From an uncultured Bacteroides sp. (lineage in GTDB: Bacteria; Bacteroidota; Bacteroidia; Bacteroidales; Bacteroidaceae): DNA of 64,000 nucleotides. A program made the translations under genes and the position numbers. Positions 59,826 to 64,000 of this stretch are shown piece by piece. Location of the stretch: assembly GCF_963676325.1 (NCBI RefSeq), contig NZ_OY781099.1:3782001-3846000 (forward strand), read 5' to 3'. How positions within the stretch are numbered: the first letter of the stretch is position 1; every line of letters begins with the position of its first letter. The notes under the pieces are model-generated. The model was not told the DNA's origin. It saw only the letters and a list, made by a program, of their open reading frames with translations, and made no database searches.

Positions 59826-61376
59826 TTATCGTTTTTTACTCTGCATGCCAATTAACGGGATAATCATCTCTTCCATAGAGATGCCACCATGCTGAAAGGT
59901 ATTCGTATAATAAGATGCATAGTAATTATAATTATTAGGATATGCAAAAAAGTCTCTTCCGCCTGCAAAGATATAAGAAGTACTTACATTTGGGCTAGGA
60001 AGCTGCGCCTTTTTGGGATCTTTTATCTCAAAAACCTGTTTGGGATTGTAGGTAAGATTCTTACCCAGCTTGTAACGCAGGTTGCTATTCGTGTTTCTGT
60101 CGCCAACCACCTGAATAGGATTATCTACCCGTATGGTTCCGTGATCAGTGGTGATTATTATCTTATAATCGCTATCCGCCAGTGCTTTAAAGAGATCCTT
60201 TACAGAAGAGTGTTTGAACCACGAAAGCGTGATGGAACGGTAAGCAGCTTCTGTAGCAGCAAGCTCACGCACCATCTTTGATTCCGTTCTTGCATGAGAA
60301 AGCATGTCGATAAAGTTGAGAACCACCACATTCAGATCGTTACTTTTCAACCGACTGAGATTACTTATCAACCGTTCGCCACCTGCGGAATCGTTAATTT
60401 TATGATAAGAAAAAGTATGCTTGCGGCGGTAACGCTCAATATGTGTCTGAATCAAAGGCGCTTCATTCAGGTTCTTTCCTTCCTCCTCATCTTCATCTAC
60501 CCACAGTTCAGGAAACATCTCGGCAATCTTGTTCGGCATCAATCCGGAAAAGATGGCATTCCGTGCATACTGCGTGGCAGTGGGAAGAATACTGTAATAG
60601 AGTTCTTCTTCAAAAGTGAACGAATCGGCCAGTTCATTACTCAGCACCCTCCACTGATCATAGCGGAAATTATCGAGAACAATGAAGAAAACTTTCTCAC
60701 CGGCATCAAGCAGAGGGAATATCTTTTTCTTAAATATATCGGGACTCATCACCGGTCTGACCTCAGGATTGGCAATCCAGTCGAGATAGTTCTTCTTCAC
60801 AAACTTCACAAAAGCAGAGTTTGCCTCCATCTTTTGCATGGCAAGCATCTCTGTCATGCTGCTTTCAGAGCCTTCCAGTTCCAGTTCCCAGAACACAAGT
60901 CTTTTATACACCTCCATCCAGTCCTTATAGGTAAAGGAATCGTTGATCTGCATTCCAATCTTTCCAAAGTTCTGTTGGTATCCCGTGTTGGCCACTTCGG
61001 TAACAATCTCTTTTTTATGAAGGTTCTTTTTAATGCTCAGCAGAATCTGATTTGGGTTGACTGGCTTTATAAGATAATCGGCAATCTTTGAACCGATAGC
61101 CATATCCATTATATTCTCTTCTTCACTCTTGGTAATCATCACAACCGGAACGGTGGGACAGATTTCCTTAATCATAGAAAGAGTCTGCAACCCGCTAAGT
61201 CCGGGCATATTTTCATCCAAAAAAATAAGATCATAGGTTGTTTCCCTGCAAAAGTCGAGCGCATCCTGTCCGTTGGTAACCGTGCTCACTTCGTATCCTT
61301 TGCTTTGCAGGAATAGTACGTGCGGCCTCAACAGATCTATTTCATCATCCACCCAGAGTAACTGATCTTTCTTCAT
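59826..61376 (-). CDS. porX: PorX: response regulator with PglZ/alkaline phosphatase-like domain
   Basis: 516 residues. Receiver domain 1-120 with phospho-acceptor D54 (IFLDENMPG), T82 and K104. Linker ~140-220. PglZ/alkaline-phosphatase domain ~225-516: VLDNFRYDQW (metal Asp), LPTATQYARN (catalytic Thr), TTDHGTIRV and HGGISMEEMI (metal ligands). PorX regulates the type IX secretion system in Porphyromonas and related bacteria, working with PorY and SigP, and cleaves oligonucleotides. Followed by tsaE, preceded by porW. Confidence 0.9.
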   Translation of the reverse strand: MKKDQLLWVDDEIDLLRPHVLFLQSKGYEVSTVTNGQDALDFCRETTYDLIFLDENMPGLSGLQTLSMIKEICPTVPVVMITKSEEENIMDMAIGSKIADYLIKPVNPNQILLSIKKNLHKKEIVTEVANTGYQQNFGKIGMQINDSFTYKDWMEVYKRLVFWELELEGSESSMTEMLAMQKMEANSAFVKFVKKNYLDWIANPEVRPVMSPDIFKKKIFPLLDAGEKVFFIVLDNFRYDQWRVLSNELADSFTFEEELYYSILPTATQYARNAIFSGLMPNKIAEMFPELWVDEDEEEGKNLNEAPLIQTHIERYRRKHTFSYHKINDSAGGERLISNLSRLKSNDLNVVVLNFIDMLSHARTESKMVRELAATEAAYRSITLSWFKHSSVKDLFKALADSDYKIIITTDHGTIRVDNPIQVVGDRNTNSNLRYKLGKNLTYNPKQVFEIKDPKKAQLPSPNVSTSYIFAGGRDFFAYPNNYNYYASYYTNTFQHGGISMEEMIIPLIGMQSKKR

Positions 61377-61396
61377 CTTTTGTTTCCTTTGCTTAT

Positions 61397-64000
61397 TTAT
61401 TGTTCCTGGCTTTCATCTTTTACATCCTTTTCCTCCAAAACCGGTTCATCAAGGGTATACCCTTTAATCTGCAGTTCCGGAATTCCCGAGAAGTGTTTTT
61501 GATAGAATGCCTGATAATCGTCAAAGCTATAATATTTTGAGAGCAATTCATAATTTTGTCGGGAAATAATGATTGCCCGCATTCCGTTTAACCTCTTTGC
61601 CATCTCTTTATCCTTGTAAAGCAGATGCGCATACTGGTAAGCTTCATCGAAGTTTGTAAACTCCTTTACCTGAAGCATTCCAACTCCATGATCTTTCACA
61701 AAGGAGAGATCAAAGTTTCTCACAATAAAGTTTGAGAAGTTATAACGAGCCACTTCATATAACAACAAATTCTCGTTGACTTTTCCCTCTTCATAAGCCA
61801 GAATAAACAGATAAGAAGTATTCCTTTCCGGGCTAAACTGAGGCATTACCGTGTCAGTTCCCGCAACACCCTCGCCCTGTTCAGCCTTTCTGCGGTTCCA
61901 GATAGAGCCGAAAGAGGTGCTTCCTTTTGCCAGAATCCTGCCATCCTGAAGCCCTTTAATGATGTTGGCAGCCAGTTCGGTTATTTCATTCTTCGGATAT
62001 TTATCCACAATCTCTTTCAATGCAACCATAAACATCTTCTGTTCTCCAGTTTGCATCAGACTGATGGCATTGAGGAACATAAACTTAGGAATGTGCTGCC
62101 CCATAGCATATCTCTTTTGGGCATACTCATAATTCTTCATCACCTTTGCATATTCACCCTTCTGGAAGGCAGCGTAAGTGTCCACATACAAAGAGTCTTC
62201 CAGATGTTTCCCGTGAGTAGCGTTGTATGCGTAATCAGGATCGCCTATTGTGACAGCGTACTTACTTTTGGGGAACTCTGATATAAGCTTCTCTTTATAA
62301 AGCCCAGCCTCAGCCTCTTTCTTCCATCTGGAATTCATCAGATAAAGGTTATAATACACCTCGTCCAACTGTCCGAAGGTTGGGAATTGCGTATAAAGAC
62401 GCGTAAATGTCTTTTGTGCAAGTGAAAAGTCCTCCAGCTTATCCTTGTAGATTAGCCCCATATTAAACAGCCCATCAGATAAGATATCGTTGGACTCCTT
62501 CATTGCTGATTCCGTAAGCGGTATCTGCTGCAGATAGAATTCAGGATTTTTGTTATCGGTGATTACCGAATCCGCCTTAAGAGAGCCGGAATCTTTCCTC
62601 GACACTTTAGAGGAATCACCTTTTGCTATAGTTTCATCATTGTAATTTGTCTCCGCAAATGCATTATTTGAGACCACCGTTTTATTCCTTCTCCGCCAGT
62701 TGTCCTCCAGTTTACGTCGTCCCCATTTACGCTGAAAATCACTTTTTCCCTGTTCTACAACCTGAGGATTATAAAAATACCACGACTTATCACCGCTATC
62801 CACCATTCGCTGAGTAGTTTGCCTGTTTGGCCGGTTCATGGGCTGGTTTACCATTGTCTCATCCCGCTTTTGCATCAGTTCCTGACGCTCGGCTTCCTTG
62901 CGGTCAGCCTGTTCTTTTCGCTTCACCTCCTGAATAATCTTACTGACCACCAGCCTTCTTTCGGCATCGCTTAAAGAAGTCAGATGTTGCAGACTGTCCT
63001 GTAACTGCACATTCACCACATGCTTTACCAACTCATCGAGCACTTCAGAACGTTTATTCAACTTTTCGTAGCCCGGAAATTCCTTATTGATTAGCCCAAT
63101 AGCCTCTTTATATGCTTCCTGCGCCTTTACATAATCTGTTTTATTCCAGTAAATATCGCCAAGTTTAAGCAGCAGAACACCTTTTTCCAAACCATTTCTT
63201 GTGCTTTCCTTTGCACCTTTTTTGTACTGTTCAATGGTGCGGGCCGTATCTTTCACCGACAAATAGACATTGCCCAACGCATAACAGACCTGATCAAGGT
63301 AATCCTTGTTCTTGCTGCTGCGAGCCATTGCCTGCAAGTTCTTTATCGTTTTGTGAGCATTTGAGGGCGGCACCACCTCGGTTTGCTTTATCCGGGCATT
63401 AAATTCCAGTTCATAAGGTGGATTTTGTCCGGGCACCTTGCCGTAAGCAGCAAAGGCATTTGCATTGTCGCCCATTTCCTGATAAACCTGCCCTAACAGA
63501 TAATACTCACGTGCCTTTTGCTTCTTCTTTTTCTCGTGTTTTATGATAGATAACAAGTAAGGAACAGCTTCCTTAAACCTTTTTTGCCGGAGCAGATAAT
63601 TACCATACGCAGCAGAATATGCAGAAACAAGGTTGGAAGGCAGACTGTCGTTATTCAGTTTAGAGAGTACATCATCCGCATCATAGAACCAGTCCATCTC
63701 CGTATAGCAGCGGGATAACCAGATTTTTGCATTGACAGCAACCTTAGGATCGGTATTGTATAGACGAGCAATATAAGAAAAAGTGGAAGCCGCTTCCAGG
63801 AATTGTCCTTTGTAAAACTGAGCTTTTCCCATCAACATCCATGCATTGTGCAGGAAAGGGTTATATTCTTTCTGTGACAGCCAGCGTTTCTGCTTTTCAC
63901 TCTTCTTTCCCGGCTTGCGAACCGGTTTTTTCTTTATGGAATGCAGCTTAATGGCTTTCTGTGATTTCTCAATAGCGCGGTCAAATTCACTGCTTCCCAG
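61397..64000 (-). CDS. porW: PorW/SprE-like TPR lipoprotein, N-terminus beyond window
   Basis: 868 visible residues; the frame stays open to the right edge, so the start and lipobox are outside. About six to eight TPR units occur in the first 300 residues shown (ARLYNTDPKVAVNAKIWLSR; AREYYLLGQVYQEMGDNANA). A low-complexity basic middle follows (KEQADRKEAERQELMQKRDE), then more TPR helices (AKVMKNYEYAQKRYAMGQHI). EKSQKAIKLHSIKKKPVRKP near the edge and NPFLHNAWMLMGKAQFYKG are typical of SprE/PorW. It is upstream of porX by 20 bases. It is thought to be needed for T9SS stability. Confidence 0.85.
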   Translation of the reverse strand: MGSSEFDRAIEKSQKAIKLHSIKKKPVRKPGKKSEKQKRWLSQKEYNPFLHNAWMLMGKAQFYKGQFLEAASTFSYIARLYNTDPKVAVNAKIWLSRCYTEMDWFYDADDVLSKLNNDSLPSNLVSAYSAAYGNYLLRQKRFKEAVPYLLSIIKHEKKKKQKAREYYLLGQVYQEMGDNANAFAAYGKVPGQNPPYELEFNARIKQTEVVPPSNAHKTIKNLQAMARSSKNKDYLDQVCYALGNVYLSVKDTARTIEQYKKGAKESTRNGLEKGVLLLKLGDIYWNKTDYVKAQEAYKEAIGLINKEFPGYEKLNKRSEVLDELVKHVVNVQLQDSLQHLTSLSDAERRLVVSKIIQEVKRKEQADRKEAERQELMQKRDETMVNQPMNRPNRQTTQRMVDSGDKSWYFYNPQVVEQGKSDFQRKWGRRKLEDNWRRRNKTVVSNNAFAETNYNDETIAKGDSSKVSRKDSGSLKADSVITDNKNPEFYLQQIPLTESAMKESNDILSDGLFNMGLIYKDKLEDFSLAQKTFTRLYTQFPTFGQLDEVYYNLYLMNSRWKKEAEAGLYKEKLISEFPKSKYAVTIGDPDYAYNATHGKHLEDSLYVDTYAAFQKGEYAKVMKNYEYAQKRYAMGQHIPKFMFLNAISLMQTGEQKMFMVALKEIVDKYPKNEITELAANIIKGLQDGRILAKGSTSFGSIWNRRKAEQGEGVAGTDTVMPQFSPERNTSYLFILAYEEGKVNENLLLYEVARYNFSNFIVRNFDLSFVKDHGVGMLQVKEFTNFDEAYQYAHLLYKDKEMAKRLNGMRAIIISRQNYELLSKYYSFDDYQAFYQKHFSGIPELQIKGYTLDEPVLEEKDVKDESQEQ

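Noticed and set aside
60294..61091. Long plus-strand frame opposite porX
   Set aside because: Antisense to the PorX catalytic domain with no family resemblance or ribosome site.

Overview
The window reads as chromosome of an anaerobic Bacteroidales bacterium, most likely a Bacteroides species or close relative. The reasons are the AT-rich sequence, the Bacteroides-type -7 promoter boxes (TAnnTTTG) in front of several genes, and lineage-typical families (PorX, PorW/SprE, DUF4834, DUF4468, BspA-type leucine-rich repeats, the pssA-psd pair, a Bacteroides-type CI-like repressor). I see no tRNA, rRNA or CRISPR array.

Region 1 (1 to about 20.3 kb) is a phage-like mobile element transcribed almost entirely on the minus strand, with its left end outside the window. 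A divergent repressor (19790-20260, plus) faces a Cro-like/LuxR-like regulator pair. Then come small early genes, a replication module (helicase-loader-like ATPase, VapE-type helicase, iteron-rich candidate origin at 14.08-14.36 kb) and a head module (S49 protease, major capsid protein, Stealth-like glycosyltransferase, PLD-like protein, small- and large-terminase genes). An accessory segment (0-5 kb) carries an ArdC-type protein, a methylase-like protein that lacks its catalytic motif, a DUF4468 protein, small membrane proteins and several strong hairpins. No portal, tail, lysis or integrase gene is visible. Either the element continues to the left or it is a satellite-like capsid element.

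Region 2 (20.5-27.8 kb) is an accessory island. It holds a YitT-like/cytidylate-kinase-like fusion, a DUF5131 gene, a VOC gene, and a two-gene module pairing an RloC-like ATPase (ABC ATPase, CxxC zinc-hook candidate, C-terminal HEPN RX4H) with an unrecognised 225-residue protein. The two-gene module is bracketed by a 14-bp inverted repeat and an attC-like spacer. It is the best candidate here for an undescribed defence system. A 1.2-kb repeat-rich non-coding stretch follows.

Region 3 (27.8-36.9 kb) is a complete [FeFe]-hydrogenase locus. It encodes the maturases HydG, HydF and HydE, a NuoE-like subunit, a large NuoF-GltD fusion and the catalytic HydA. The set looks able to couple NAD(P)H/ferredoxin chemistry to hydrogen.

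Region 4 (37-50.5 kb) is mostly core genome: an LRR protein, aroA, pyrH, a TPR protein, birA, a YjbR-family gene, a YraN-family gene, tadA, a DUF4834 gene, pssA, psd, dnaE and trxA.

Region 5 (50.5-64 kb) has a transposase remnant, a hypothetical membrane protein, a MoxR/DUF58/DUF4350/DUF4129/SpoIIM operon with a divergent RDD gene, and finally a porW-porX-tsaE operon. The window ends inside porW. A dispersed ~120-bp intergenic repeat (38.6 and 52.1 kb) and a duplicated terminator hairpin (52.3 and 59.3 kb) are shared between regions 4 and 5.
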